DNA from: Plumapathes pennacea
Lineage: Eukaryota > Cnidaria > Anthozoa > Antipatharia > Myriopathidae
Direction: 5' to 3'
NCBI GenBank assembly: GCA_964036295.1
Contig: OZ038465.1
Location: 20,456,331-20,520,330 of the forward strand
DNA: 64,000 nucleotides
A model generated the notes under the pieces. That model ran no database searches, was not told where the DNA came from, and saw nothing but the letters and a program-made list of their open reading frames with translations. Shown here piece by piece: positions 45,579 through 59,000 of the stretch; positions within the stretch are counted from its first letter, which is position 1, and each line of letters begins with the position of its first letter. The position numbers and the translations under genes are program-made.

Positions 45579-46388
45579 TTTGTGCACGTGGAACAGAAGA
45601 GACTTTATGTTACACAAATCATATGTCTCAATTTACGGGGGAAACCGCTGACGCATTTTTACAGGCAGGTTCTTTCGCATCCTCATTCCCAGGCTCTTCT
45701 TATGGCATTTCAACCGTTTTAGATTATTTACAGTCCTACTTTTTCTATCGTGCGCATACAATGGAACTACAGATCAGGCTAAATCGGAACATGATGCAGT
45801 CAGCAGCTGCCTTCTTTTGTGATACGCAGTGTAACCCCCCCGGTTGGCGGACCCCCACCCCCTTCGTCCACAGGATCACTTAGCGAAGTATAGTCTGTGG
45901 GGGTAGGTGGCATGATCTTCAGATTAGTTTTGAGATCGTTGGAAAATCGTAAAGTAATTTCCGCAAACATTACCAGTAATACGGAAAGCAAACGATAACA
46001 TCGATGAAATAGTCACACAGGAAGCAGCTGCAGCAGAAAATAGTTAGATCAACTTTTTGCTGTGTCAGTTATTCTCATCATAAAAGAGTGTTTACGACAG
46101 AGTACAGACGACTGGTGGAACAGTATTTTTTAAAAAAACAACAAGTGCTGCAAAAGATGAGCCGGGTTGCATCAGAATAAACTTAAATAACTGACTTGAC
46201 TTCTTCGTGATTTAATTCGTTGAGATTAATATCAAACACTGGCAGCGAATTTACAAATCAACTTCATGTAAGGCTGCGTTCTACACGGATAAGTAAAGAA
46301 ATGAAAGTGAGGGAGGAGGATGGGGGGGGGGGGGGAATCGAAAAACTGTGTTAACTGAATATATATAGAGAATTGGCTTTTAATTGGT
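45579..46388. other. No gene recognised; 5' flank of RSL1D1
   Basis: Probable RSL1D1 promoter region just right of the ATG (the context TCCGCCATTTT on the plus strand). The plus-strand open frame 45419-45883 runs over RSL1D1 exons 1-2 and is a shadow. A G run lies near 46323. Confidence 0.4.
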
Positions 46389-46398
46389 ACTTTGTTCT

Positions 46399-46503
46399 CG
46401 TGAAAGCTGATTAAACTATCGTTTCTCACTACATTGCTCATACAATTTCTTCTGAAAAGGTTAGAAGAATCTGTATTTTGAGCTTGGGAATGAAAGGTTA
46501 ATA
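46399..46503. mobile_element. Partial MITE, 'CTTTCACTCCCA' family
   Basis: Only the right part is left (GAAAGCTGATTAAACTATCG ... GAGCTTGGGAATGAAAGG). It lies 75 bp from a complete copy in the same orientation. Confidence 0.65.
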
Positions 46504-46577
46504 GATTGAAAGGCAAGCCGTAGCCCTCAAAGCGTAAAGTTGGTCTGCAACACCCTGGGATTGGAGTAGTAATGGCG

Positions 46578-46798
46578 ATTTCGCCCCTTTCATTCCCATG
46601 ATTGATCAGTTTGAATTTTCTCCTTCAGTTTTTCGCTAGATATATCATAGTCAGAAAAAGAACTTGGCTTTTGAGAGCCTGCATACTGATGACAACTTAT
46701 GTAACTATCAGTTGTCACTGCATCACTCATACATTTTCTTCTTAAAGGTTGGGAGAATCTGCATTTTGAGCTTGGGAGTGATAGGGTTAAACTTGTTT
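46578..46798. mobile_element. MITE, 'CTTTCACTCCCA' family
   Basis: CCCTTTCATTCCCATGATTG at the left, GCTTGGGAGTGATAGGGTTA at the right. It sits just downstream of the ZZEF1 stop. Confidence 0.78.
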
Positions 46799-47012
46799 CT
46801 GATTCAAGATAAACCACCGTTCACATCACAGCGAAGCTTGCCCAAGTAAACATAACCACAAGGTTGCGCAGGCCTTGTTCACAGCTGATACTGTCCGAAA
46901 ATGATACGTCTGGATTTGTTCATTGCAATTTTCAGTTGAACTCTTTCACAAGCGATATGGCTCCACTGGCATCGCTCGGGCTGTAATAGGGATGTGGTCC
47001 CCGTGAGTATGC

Positions 47013-50000
47013 TCACAAGTAGAAACGCGACGAAGATGACGACTCTTCACTTGAATCTTCGTCGGCTGTCGTATCGTCTTCGTTATCATCATCGTCGTCG
47101 TCGTCGTCGTCATCATCATCGTCATCGTCGTGTAGAGGAATAACGATTGGTATCAATACTGTTTCATCACTAAAAGAAAAGTAAAGAACGTAAAGTTACT
47201 TAAGCGTGTGTAAGATAGCTATTCGGCAGATACAGGGAATAGATTTCTAGCTACACGACAGAGACACTTAGGCTCGGGACAAACACCGAACTATTCGAGA
47301 ATCGAAATAAATTGCAAATGGAGTCGACCCAAACTAATCAACGTCGTCTGTAGGGTAAAACATCGAACTTAATTCAGACGAAATACTTCAGGTGTTTCAG
47401 AAGTCGAAAAGGTACCTTCGCTTTGGTGAAGTCGGTTTTGGCTTGCCCTGGTCCAAAACAAAAGCACAAAAGCACAAGTAAGATAAAGTAGATTTCAGAT
47501 ACAGTATTATGCTCCGAGGCGGAAGAGAGAGTAAAAATGTCGAACCCATGAAGCTACTACAACAGACTGATCTATTACTGGAACCCCGTTAATACGGCCA
47601 TCGGTACATAAAAATCTGGCCGTATTAACGGGGTTTTCAGATAAGGAAATGACTGGGCGTTTGTTCCCGCGGGACAAACAAGTAAGAATGACGGTTAAAC
47701 ATAATCGACAACAGCAAGCAGACGACGACGACGACGACGACAACAAGAACACAATCATAAAGCGTAGAAATACCACGGAAATATGGAAATCTCTTGGAAG
47801 TATATATCTGATAGTTCGAACGTTGCTAGAATTTTTTATAATTCAATGATAAGGAAGAGATTTCCGGAACAAAATTGCTACCTAAGATAACCAAGTATCT
47901 GCCGTACGAGTGATAGTGTCAGTGCGTACCTCTTTGTAGGTCCGTGGGGGGAGGGCTGGGGGGCCTGACGCGGCCGCCCGCACGAGCGCATCGGACGCCT
48001 TGTTTGGTACTCCGATGGCCAGGCCAATCAAACCAACTCTCTGTACTACCTGCAGCAAAACCAGACACACTGCTAGTTACAGATCTGTACAAACCGTAGT
48101 TTTCTACAAAAGTTATTGCGTTGTGCCTCCTCGCAGTAATTTGGTTTTTTTTTTTGTTTAGTTCTTTTTCTAAGGCCCTGTTTACCTGGAAGGAGACTCT
48201 TCTTGAAGGGTCAAAAGATAGCTCCCCTTTACATGCCAAGCATCCTTTTTAAGATCCCTAGGGCTATCTCGCCAAGAGCAAAGCCATTACAAAACATGGC
48301 GGGATTTGAGATACTAACCTAGCACTGCTAAACTTAGCTCCCCCCCCGTTGAGTATTTACATGGCCAAAAGTTGTCCCTGCTGGAAGGGTTACCCTGGCA
48401 ACCCTCCTCTTAGGGTGACCCTATCTATCACGTAAATGGAACAAGGAATTTCAATAAAGATGGGTGACCCTTCTAGAGGGTGTCCCTCCTTGCATGTAAA
48501 CAGGGCCTAAGTTCTCCTGCTGTATACTTGTACACTGCCCTCAGCGGTGTGTTGGGACAACTAAAACATGATCCCCGACCTCATTATTGGTTGGCTGTGT
48601 CTCCCTCCAGCTATTCCAGCACAAATATCCAATATCTAATTCGGGGGGTAGGGGGTAGGGGCTGGGAGATTGGGATGGGGGCCGGGCTGGACGAAACACG
48701 GACGAAACTACTCTGCCTGCGTTCTAAGGACGTTTCACACCTGTGAGAAGCACCGCTTTAGACTCTCTGTTGTCGTGAAACCCACGACAAGGTCTTCGGC
48801 CATGCCCCATTCCTGGAATAGCAATGTGTAAGTGAGTGAGTAACAGGCTACGTTTTCTCTCGAGGTTGAATAAAATAGTCTGGTCGTACGCCGAATGGAC
48901 AGACCGCATGCTCGTTTAGCGTGACGTCACGTACCTGGGCGAGGTTCTCAACCACAAGGAAGAGCTCAGTGAAGCCTCTCAGCACAGGAGGGACCAGGGT
49001 AGGAGACGCTCCTGAAGCTAAACATAACATCGGCTGCTGTTGGAGCTTACGTTCAGGCTCACGTCAATTTTTAGATCGAATTTAGCAGCATTTGAAGTTC
49101 AGAAATATTAACGACATTTGCATGGGAAGAGTTGCTGGGACGCATGCTGTTAGTCTGAATTTTTTCATTCCTATATAGTTTTTCACGCACTTTCCATTTC
49201 TGGTACTTAAAAAGGATTTCAGTCACGTGGTAAAGTTTGGTCATGTGACCAGCCTGATGCAAAGGGACTATTCTGAAAGTGTTTAGAATTTTTGAAGTAT
49301 TTGTTCATAAAAGCTGTTGCGTTTAAAAGAGTAAGTTTGATAGTTTCTCACATTCTTTCTCCAGCATCTTGGTGTACAGGACCCAGAGCGGCTTCAAGAG
49401 GCCGAGGTCTGGCCGCTCCGCTGCCTCTAAAGGTTCATTGCGACTGCCATCTCGATCCACTGCTTGCCTGGAAAGACAAAAACAGTTTGATAATCCCGTA
49501 GATGATATATATCGTCACAAAATTCAATTATCAGAAACTTAAAGACAGATATCAGTGGCCAACTTACCCAGACACAACCAGTAGCAGCCGCAGCAATAAG
49601 CCTGCAGCCATGAGTCTCTGTTGACCAGTTTGACAGCAGGCTACCGACACCAGACTCTTCCACAAGTCCTTCAGGGGCAGCGTCCTGCGGCACACAGAAA
49701 GCACACGTTAGTCGTGAGATAAATAAAAGGTGACAATAATGGGGAAGAAGGGGGAGGGGGGTACTCACCGTGCCACGTTTTTGTCTAAGGACAGTAGCAC
49801 GTTCAACACCAGGAATCCTGTCTTAAACCTACGAGAAAAAATATATTTTCACAAATTTGCTCAACAGCAACACACATAAGGAGATAAGAAGCTCGAAATA
49901 ATCCTAAGTAGTAAGAGTACTGATCATTTAAATAAATACACACATGTTATTTCATTTCTTTTGAGGAATTTTTTTGAGATTTCTTAAACAAGCTTTGGAT

Positions 50001-53000
50001 CGCGGTTAACAAAGTCCTGGTCTAAACAATACCCATGCTTGTTGGCCCACAGCTAAACGTGGTCTTTGTAAACCGACGCTAACCCACAGGTTAACCCTGG
50101 TCTACGGAGTCCGTCAAAACCAGGTCTAAGTTAGGCTTTGTTTAAAGATCGGCCCAAAGTATTTTTTGAGTAGCAGAGTAGTCAGTCGGTACTGCAGCAG
50201 GTAAGGAGCTAACCTTCCAAATTGGCCTCCAGATACCACAAACTTCCAGCCCCAGTCATTGTTACTGCTGTCGGACGTAAAGCGGTAGTAGAGCGTGTCC
50301 CCTGGAATGACAATATCAAAATTACATAAATCAAAAAAATCAGAACAAAAATCAAAACTGCAGCAATACTGCTGCTCAGTACAAAACCAAAGTCTACATA
50401 AAAGAAGAGTTCTCCCATAGATGCTGACTCAAAAACACTTCAAGGGGGATGGAAAGAGGGCATTGAGCTCTGACCTGTATCGACGAGGGGGGGGAGGGGG
50501 GAGGTACAATGATGAAAAGAAAGCTGAAAAACAAACCCAAGAGTTTGTAACAAAATGGAGTCTTTCCTACTCACAATGCATTGCCTAATCTAGAATTTGT
50601 TGAAACTAGTCAGAGAAAGAACAACAATATTATCGACAGCAATCATGGAGAAAAAGCTGATATGGACTTTTATGATATGGAGTGTTGGCAACCTTGTAAT
50701 GTGGATATTTCGAGTGAAGGGGCATTTCGAGTTCCCGCCCAACGCTGTTTGGGTAAGAATGTTCTAAACTCACCAGGCATTTCTAGATCACTCCACTGAT
50801 CATGTGATCCACTGAACACGTGCCTGTTCTGTTGGAAGTCTGGTGATGTTGATAGAACCAACTCATCGCAACCACCTTCAGTCGAACATCTGAAATTAAA
50901 AACAAACAAAAACAAACAAAAAAACAAACAATCAGTTTCAGTCTGCTGCCCCAAGCTTAAACCCTGGCCAAACGAACTCTAGTCCGAAGTCGAGGCAACT
51001 CAACAACAGTTTTCGACTTGAGCTTAACTTGAGTATCGTTCGGCTACCCAATTGGCTCGAATTGGCTTACATTGATCGAGCTCAAAATTCTACCCAAGTC
51101 GACCCAGGTTTTTCCACCATTTGACCACCTAAAGCCAAGCCAAGTTAAGGTCATCACAAGGTGATTGCATTAGCTTTTGTTATGGCAATTGGATGATCCC
51201 ATTGCGACTTGACTCGACTTGGGAGCATCGTATGACCAAACGCCCGCTAAATGAGCCAAACCCACTAGGAGGGGCAAAACGACCTGAGCCCAGTTTTTCA
51301 AAGCACGATTAGGCTAATCCTGGATTAGGTCTAAACTTTCTTGTCATTTTTTAGCCTGAATACGTGAAAGTTTCGTCCACAACGACTTTCTTGATAACGT
51401 TTTAAGCTGGAACAAGCTTTCTAATCCATCTTCGAACAAAACCTAGCAGTTTATTGGCAGAGAGGTCGAGAGAAAGAATTTCGTTAATTCTGGATTAGCT
51501 TAATCGACTTTCGAAAAACCGGGCCCTGAGTAATAATAAGCAAGGGACTTACTTTGGATCAAACTTGACAAAAAGTGTTGAAGCACCCGGAATATGAGCT
51601 TTTCCCTGTAAATTAAATACAATTGACAGCCAAACAATAAACGACATCGGCAAATATTTGATGAAACAAAAAATGTATATAAGGAGGGAGGTACGAGCAA
51701 AATGCATGAAAACACGAAGAGTAAGGTGCTGTGGGGAAACGGAGAACAGAAAAATAGAACGGAAGAACGGAGAGAGAACAGAGAGAACAGAAAGGTAAAA
51801 GAAAGGGAGACGAAAGGAAGGAAGCAGCGAATTAGCCATGCCAACCTCTTCTTTGGTATCATTTTTGTACTTGTGGTCAGACTCCCTTGTTTCAAACGTC
51901 ATGGTCATCTCCGCCATGCAGTGGACTGCAGCCAAGGATACCGGGTCAATCAACTTCGCTTCTCCAAATCGCACAACATTTGCCACCACCTGGAATTCAA
52001 AATGAAACAGGGACTCGTTTGAACGGTCAGGGGAGAGAAAAGGGTCAACACTAAGCCCTGTGCCAACCAATTACTGCGCTTCACTTTGCACTGTCCAAAG
52101 AAGAATTATCTAAAGACGGTATCCGTTAGAAAACCCCGTGAGCTGACGAACCAGGAAGGCGCAAGTACAAGAAACTTAGGCCCTGTTTATATGAAAAAAA
52201 AGTTGCCCGGGGACCCGAGTCACCCTCCCAGCTGAGGCAACTTTAGCGAGCATTTATATGGAAAGATGTTGTCTGGGTAAACCTGGTAAAAGCTGGCCCT
52301 TTCGGTTTGAAGACTGGGAAGAATTTTTAAAATTCAGTTTATAAAGCCCACGGATGACGAAACGAAGGAAGATCGTCTTATCGTTGATTTCTGTACTCTT
52401 GCGTTTTCGGTTTTGTTTTTAACAGGCTTCCGTAAATTCGAGTTGTCCCACAACCCCCGAGCCAAAGTGTTTACATGGACAAAAGTTGTCTCGCCACCCA
52501 GGGCCACCCTATCTCATCAACCGAGTGGGGGACAGGGTGACTCTGGGGGTAGGGACAAGGCAAGTTGTGATTTTTCATGTAAACAATCGCTTTGATATAT
52601 AAAGAAATGTATGAATAGTTGGCGCGCACAGGGTGACTCGGGCAGGAGGGTGACTCGAGTCCCCGGGCCAACTTTTTGTCATATAAACAGGGTCTAAGCC
52701 CGATCACCTTCAAATGGGTCCCTTTCTGAGCCTCTGGTATTGAAAGGGGTATAGAAAAACTAAGCCAACCTGTCATGCATATTGAATTTCGTTTAAAAAT
52801 TTAACCCCAGCCCACTTTACGGTAATAAACATTTGAAGCATCTTAATGTTACATGTTTCATTAGTTAGGACCACTAAGTAATACCTTCTCCACTAGTTCC
52901 TTATCTTCCAGTCTCTGTAGAATATCCAGAATTCCAATAAGCTGTACTTCATCACAGTTGTCCAGCAGTTCACTGGTTATCACCTGGTCCTCAGGCCACT

Positions 53001-56000
53001 CAGAAAGCATCGCGGCCAAGACATGTCGTCCATACATCACAGCAAGAGCCACGTTCACCTAGGAGAGTAAGCATTTGCGTTTATACAAAAATATTATACA
53101 TGTTGTGGCAAAGACGAAAAGTAAAGCTGAACATCACTCAAGGAACAAAGTCAAGCTTCAAGCCTCTGGCTATCACAGTTAACGTGTACCAAGTATACTT
53201 GGGGAAAAAGGTAACGATTTAGTGATCCGTTATTTACAGTCGAACCCCGCTATTTCGAAGTCCCACGGGACTTGAAAAAATAGTTCGAAATAGTGGGGTT
53301 TCGAAATAACCAAGTTGGTCAAGCTAATCCAAGGGGATTTGGCTTGACTTGACTTCGAAGTAATGGGGACTTCGAATTAACCGAGTTCGAAATAGCGGGA
53401 TTCAACTGTATTTCCTTTTTTTTTTTTTCCTTCTTCTCTCTTTTTTTTTTTTTTTTTTTTTTTTTTGATTGGAGATTGGATGATCAAGATCAATGGATAT
53501 TCAAATAGACGAGAAACGAATTAAAGTTGGCATCCGAACATTGAACGAAAATTAAAGCTTTGGTGTTTCACAGGCACCAACAGCCGATGTAATACCTTGC
53601 GGAGGTACTCTGTGCAGTCTAAATCCCGCTCTCTCTGCAACTCTGCTTTGAGCAGTTCCGCAGATTTGGTACGGGCTTGCTTGTTACGCGTCTGTAGAGA
53701 ACAAAGAGAAGAAATACAGTATAACGAAAGCACAACAACGGACAGTTTGACATGAAACTTTCGATAGGCAACAGCCTATTCTCCTATAAGTCATATGGGT
53801 ATATGCCGCCCCAAAGGGTATCATTTTCAGCATTTTGTCTGAAAAAGGGTATCGATTTTGAGCCTTTGGTCTAGAATAAGGGCAGTGTTCTCCCATAAGT
53901 CATATGGGTATATGCCGCCCCAAAGGGTATCATTTTCGGCATTTTGTCTGAAATGAGGTATCGATTTTGAGCCTTTGGTCTAGAAAAGGGTAGGAGATTT
54001 TGATATTTGGTCTGAAATAGGGTCGAAAATCGCTAAAATTTGGTCTGAAATAGGGTAAGGGTTTTCAGTCCCGGGCGGCACACTTCCACCCAAAATTTTG
54101 AGAAGAACCCCCTCCCGATCCTATTCTTTTACCTCTGCGATCTCGTTCTCGCTGATGGTAGGCATGAGTTTCTGTCCAATGTCATCGTGTTCAGGTTTGG
54201 CTTCTATCACTTGGCTCAGGTTGACTTTTGGAGCGCAACGCACTACACCAACGTCCAATGTATCGTTCTCGTTTACTGCTGCCTTTATTTCTGTTTTCAC
54301 AGGTGAAGGCTCCCTGCAAACGAAGTGCAAGATATACTTGTTGGAGCATTGGCTGGAGCATCCGAGCGGCTTTATGCTAAAAGCCCTTGTAAGCGACCAG
54401 CCTCTATTGTTTCAGTGTGTGGTCGCCTACGAGAGTTCATTCTCGTAAGCAACCAGTTCTAGTTACCACCACTTTTTCGAATTCCCGATGTGGCCGCCTG
54501 CTAGAGCTTCGACCGTAATTACACACCACACAGTTTAACGCCTCCTCGCATCTCTTGTTATAGAACACAGAAAAACCGACAACCCTCGTTAGGTACGCAC
54601 CATTTCTCGGCCATTTCCTTGATTGCGTCTTCTGTCCGAAAGCACGAGCCGTCGTACCGTCTCTGAACCTCAACCAGAAGTTTTGTCCTGTCCTGCTCAA
54701 CGTGCTCATAAATCGCTCTGAGTATCGACAGAGGAGCCCGCACTGCTTCATGTATTGTCTTCAATCCAAAATAAGGAAACAAAACCAAGAAAAAATTACA
54801 AAAAATAAAAAATAAAATAAACAATAAAAAATAATAATAACAACAATAATAACAATAACAACAATAATAATATTAATATTAATAATAATAATAATAACAA
54901 TAATAATAATAATAATAATAAAAATAATAATAACAACAATAATAATAATAATAATAATAATAATAATTAGGAAGCTACACTAACATCAGTTACGCTGACA
55001 AACTTTGCCCAACCCCCCTCCCCTCCTTCTTTTTCCCACCTTGATACATTCCCGTGTCTCGTCGTCAAGATCTTGATATGGATCTTGTGTTGTGACGCCT
55101 GAGGCCGACGCCTCCTCCTCTTTCTTGAGTGGTTGAGCTGCTTCCTTTTCTTTCTCTTTTATCGTGGTAGTTGATTTTGTTTTGTCTTGCTTGTTGAGTT
55201 TGTACAGCTTGAGAGAAAGCACCTAAGCGAGAACAAGCGTTAAAATCAGCAAGGAAACACTCTATCATTGCATTAAACAGTAAAAATGAAGCTGACTTTG
55301 CAGCCAATAGGCCTTTATAGATTGTCATGTGGTATTTTTCCCACAGCAACCTGCCAACTGTGTTCTATATTTCGACAAATCTAACTGCAAGACTGTTGAG
55401 TGCTATTGCGCCTTTTAAGGCATCCCGGCGAGCTCCAAATATGGTGAGTGGCCTCATACCACCGAATAGAAGGCACTCGAGTAAGCTGTTGTTTACAGGA
55501 ATACGACAAATTTATAAAACGCTTACAAGTTGGATCAATTTCCCTGCACTTTAAAACAAGCTTTGATCAAATATCATAGCCAAATGCTGCAGTGCGTTTC
55601 AGCTTTACAGACTTTCGTCAGATTAAAGCTTGACTAGTGGTGTTTGAATAATGGTCCAACTTATAAAATGCACGTGTATAAGTTCATTGAATTGGCACCA
55701 TGACTGTGGGTCTGTGAACGATAACACACTGACCTCTAGATCCCTGAGCAGCCACTGGGTACTGAATGAAGTTCCTCTGGAAGAGAGATTGGCCAGCAGG
55801 GGCAGGACACCAGTGGAAAGCAACTCTCTCATCAAACTTGCACTGCCGCTTGACTGTCAAGATCAACGGGGTAACAAAGTAGAAATTAGAGAACGTTGCC
55901 TAGTCTATAATCCTGGAAGATATAAGTCACTAACATAAATGTCTTATAAGGGATCTGCGGCTGCATAGGTAAAGATTTGGGGCTTTGGATGTCTTTATTC

Positions 56001-59000
56001 TCTTGTTATGCTGCAACTTGTAAAGTTCATATAAAATGTGACACTTTTTTTGTCAAAAAAAAAAAGAACCTTAGATGCAAACGTCTTTTTCGTCATCGCT
56101 ATAAATAGTCTTACAAATACCTTTCCATAAATAAGTCAGTACAAGATATCCTGTATACTGTTCCCTGTCTGCTAATTTCTTAAAGTATGTAGGAACAAGA
56201 CTGGTTCTAAATAAGACTTGGATCTGAAGGTTTTGGTAGAATATCAAGGCTTACCTTCAAGAAAAGGCTTACCTTGAAGTATCCCAAAAGTGCTTTAAGT
56301 GAAAGGTACGACACCCACAACCTCTCCACTTGCACAGCATCACCTGAAGAAACAATCAAACAAAAAGAAACTTGTACCAAGGAAGAGCTAATGCAGTTTG
56401 CGAATCACTAGTAATCATTAGTAAGGGTACAGCCAGAACACAATACAAATATCAGGACAAATACTGCAAATAAAAAATACAATTTGTCCTTCCAGGAAAT
56501 GTCTAACCCTTTAACTCAAAGTACAAATTCTCCCAACCCTTTAAGAGTACAATGTATGAGTAATGTAGTGAGAATTGATAGATTAATCAGCTTTCATCTT
56601 AGCAAACTATTAAAAGCCAAGTTCTCCCTACTGTATCATATGCTTCTGATGAGAAACTGAAGGAGAAAATCAAAGTGGATCACTCTTGGAAGTGAAAGGG
56701 TTAAGGGAGTACAGTCCGATTTCCATTAAACGGATCACACGTGCTAAGGGTTAGGAGCGCAATCTGTAGAACTGAGCGTTTGGATAAGGGGGGAGGGGGG
56801 GGGGGGACACATAGCATAGTACCTTCTTTCAGCCGTCTCAAAGCGTCTTGGACAATTCCAAGCAGGACCTCGCAGCGCGAGGACATGAAAGTGTCACTGA
56901 ATGTTAGTACACTTTCCAGTAGATGCTCTTTAAGCTGTAAACAATGAACAAATCAAACAAATGCATAAACTAGAAATATGATATTCGCACATGTTCCCAC
57001 GCCCAAGTTTGATTAATGTCCAAACACTCGTTCGACAAACATACAATCGTTCAAAGTGGAGTGTTGACCCGAGTCAATCGTACAGTATGCAGACCGAGGT
57101 GCGGGGAGGTCGCCCTATAAACGACTGAAAGACAGGGAAAAGCCACAAACAAAAATATAATGATCGCGATTGTTACCCTCGCAGACATCGGGGATAAACT
57201 AATCTCTGAAACGAAGGTTAAAGGAAAGAAACAATGGACATTTATTACCATTTCTAGTCAACCAGGAATGGCTTGGTTACCAACGGGGGGCGGAGAGGGT
57301 TCCCTAGTATCTTGTGGATTCCGAACACTCGCCTAACTAACTCAACTGTATACCGCATTGACAAAGAAGAGAATAAAAAACACGACAATATTCAACTGCT
57401 CACCGTCTGTTTCTTGCGAGACTTAACCTCCACAACCAAGACGGTTCCTTTCTCTGAGTACCACTTCATCACAACAGCCTTTCGTCTTTCTCCGGCAAAG
57501 TCCTTAATTTCTACGACAGAACCCATGCGGACCACCTAAAAATCAAAGAACAGGGTTAAGTGCGACACGATAAACAAAAGACTGACGACGTGCGGCATGT
57601 ATAATCGAAGGTCGATCTATCGTGACCTACCGCGTTTGTCTCTAGCCAAAAGAACTATGTACCAGGGCAGTTTTAGGTTCAATGGTACGCGCGCCCTTCG
57701 CTAATCTTATGTTAAGGACATAAAATTGGCGAATAAACTCAAGGGGCCGATTTTTTAAACAAAGTCTAACTTAGACCTGGTTTATTGCTAAATTGAAGTT
57801 CAGAAGGACTCCGTAAATCAGGCTTAGCCAAAAGTTAAATTGCATTTTTAGGATAGGCGTCAGTTTATAGAGACCACGTTTGGCCGTGGTCTGATAAGTA
57901 TGGCTGTCACTGAAACATTGTTTAGACCAGGACTTTCTTAACCATGGCCCAAACCTTGTTTAAATATCGGCCCAAGGAGTTCAAGATCTAGGCGAAACGT
58001 CACCTCAAACTCTATTCACCATCTTAGCAATAAGTGTACTCTAGTATGCTTTTTTTTAAGTTGGTAATATTTGTATTTTCTGTTATTCAGTTGTTTTTTG
58101 TTTTTGTTTTTTTTTTTTTGGTAACGTAGTATGTGTGCTAAATCAGATGTTCCTGTATAAATATCAATTGAAAAATATAGAAGCACATCAAATATAGTTG
58201 TTCTGGCTCTATTATGTTCTATATTTATATATGGCCGCCTTTCATGCATGTAACGGTGATAAAGAAAACACGCCTCGAATTCAAACTCTAAAATGCAAAG
58301 AAATCATTATATCGAGAGAAGAGAAGAAGCCCTCTAGTTTACTCCACAAGTGTTTTACGTGATATTTCAAACAGCAAAAAAAAAAGGTTGTGCCCGTTCG
58401 CACGGGCCTCAACCCCCACTGCATCATGGGAAGACCGCTGACCAGCAATTGTCTGGAGTCTAACCTTTGCCTAAATTGCATTTAGCCTCAACAGTAATGG
58501 GGCTCTGCTCGAGGTGAAAACAAAACCTTAAAGGAAAACTTACGTCTGGAAATCCGGCAAAGACGAGCAAACCAAAAACAGCGCTCAGGTCCACCGACTG
58601 CAAGAAAAATCAGGCAAATTAACACAACATTATATATATTTATGACCCATCAAATATTTCCCCCCGCGCGTGATTGGTAGAATCGTAACACGTGACCGAA
58701 TAACCCCCGCCTGGCGAACAAACGCTGTTTATTGACAATATCCGAACACGGTTCTATTTATTTAGTCACAAAAATCATTACAAGACGACTACTGACGAGG
58801 ACATCAATTCATTGGTCGAAAAAGCAGTTCCGGAAAGCACTAAAAAGCTTCACAGTTTCCGCGCCGTTATCTGCGCTGCGAGAGGAAATATTTGAAGGAT
58901 AATAAAGACAATAAACTACTTTTGGCTTCGGAAATATGCACGGATAATTGTCCTTGGACATTATCTGTTCCGAGAAGCGAACAGTTGCCCGAGAGCGAAG

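Noticed and set aside
45419..45883. 154-residue plus-strand open frame
   Set aside because: Antisense shadow of RSL1D1 exons 1 and 2 and the promoter; no splice sites or domain.
47088..47136. GTC/ATC trinucleotide microsatellite
   Set aside because: It is in frame inside the last ZZEF1 exon as an Asp run, so it is coding, although it may still vary in length.
49427..49768. Minus-strand open frame with PLLPHYCHLLF and DAAPEGLVEESGVG
   Set aside because: It overlaps ZZEF1 exon 49684-49568 in the wrong frame; the correct frame reads LPLKDLWKSLVSVACCQTG and joins in phase on both sides.
51500..52070. 131- and 173-residue Ser/Phe-rich minus frames
   Set aside because: Read-through of the ZZEF1 intron between exons 51989-51846 and 51605-51553; only the spliced parts carry the family signal.
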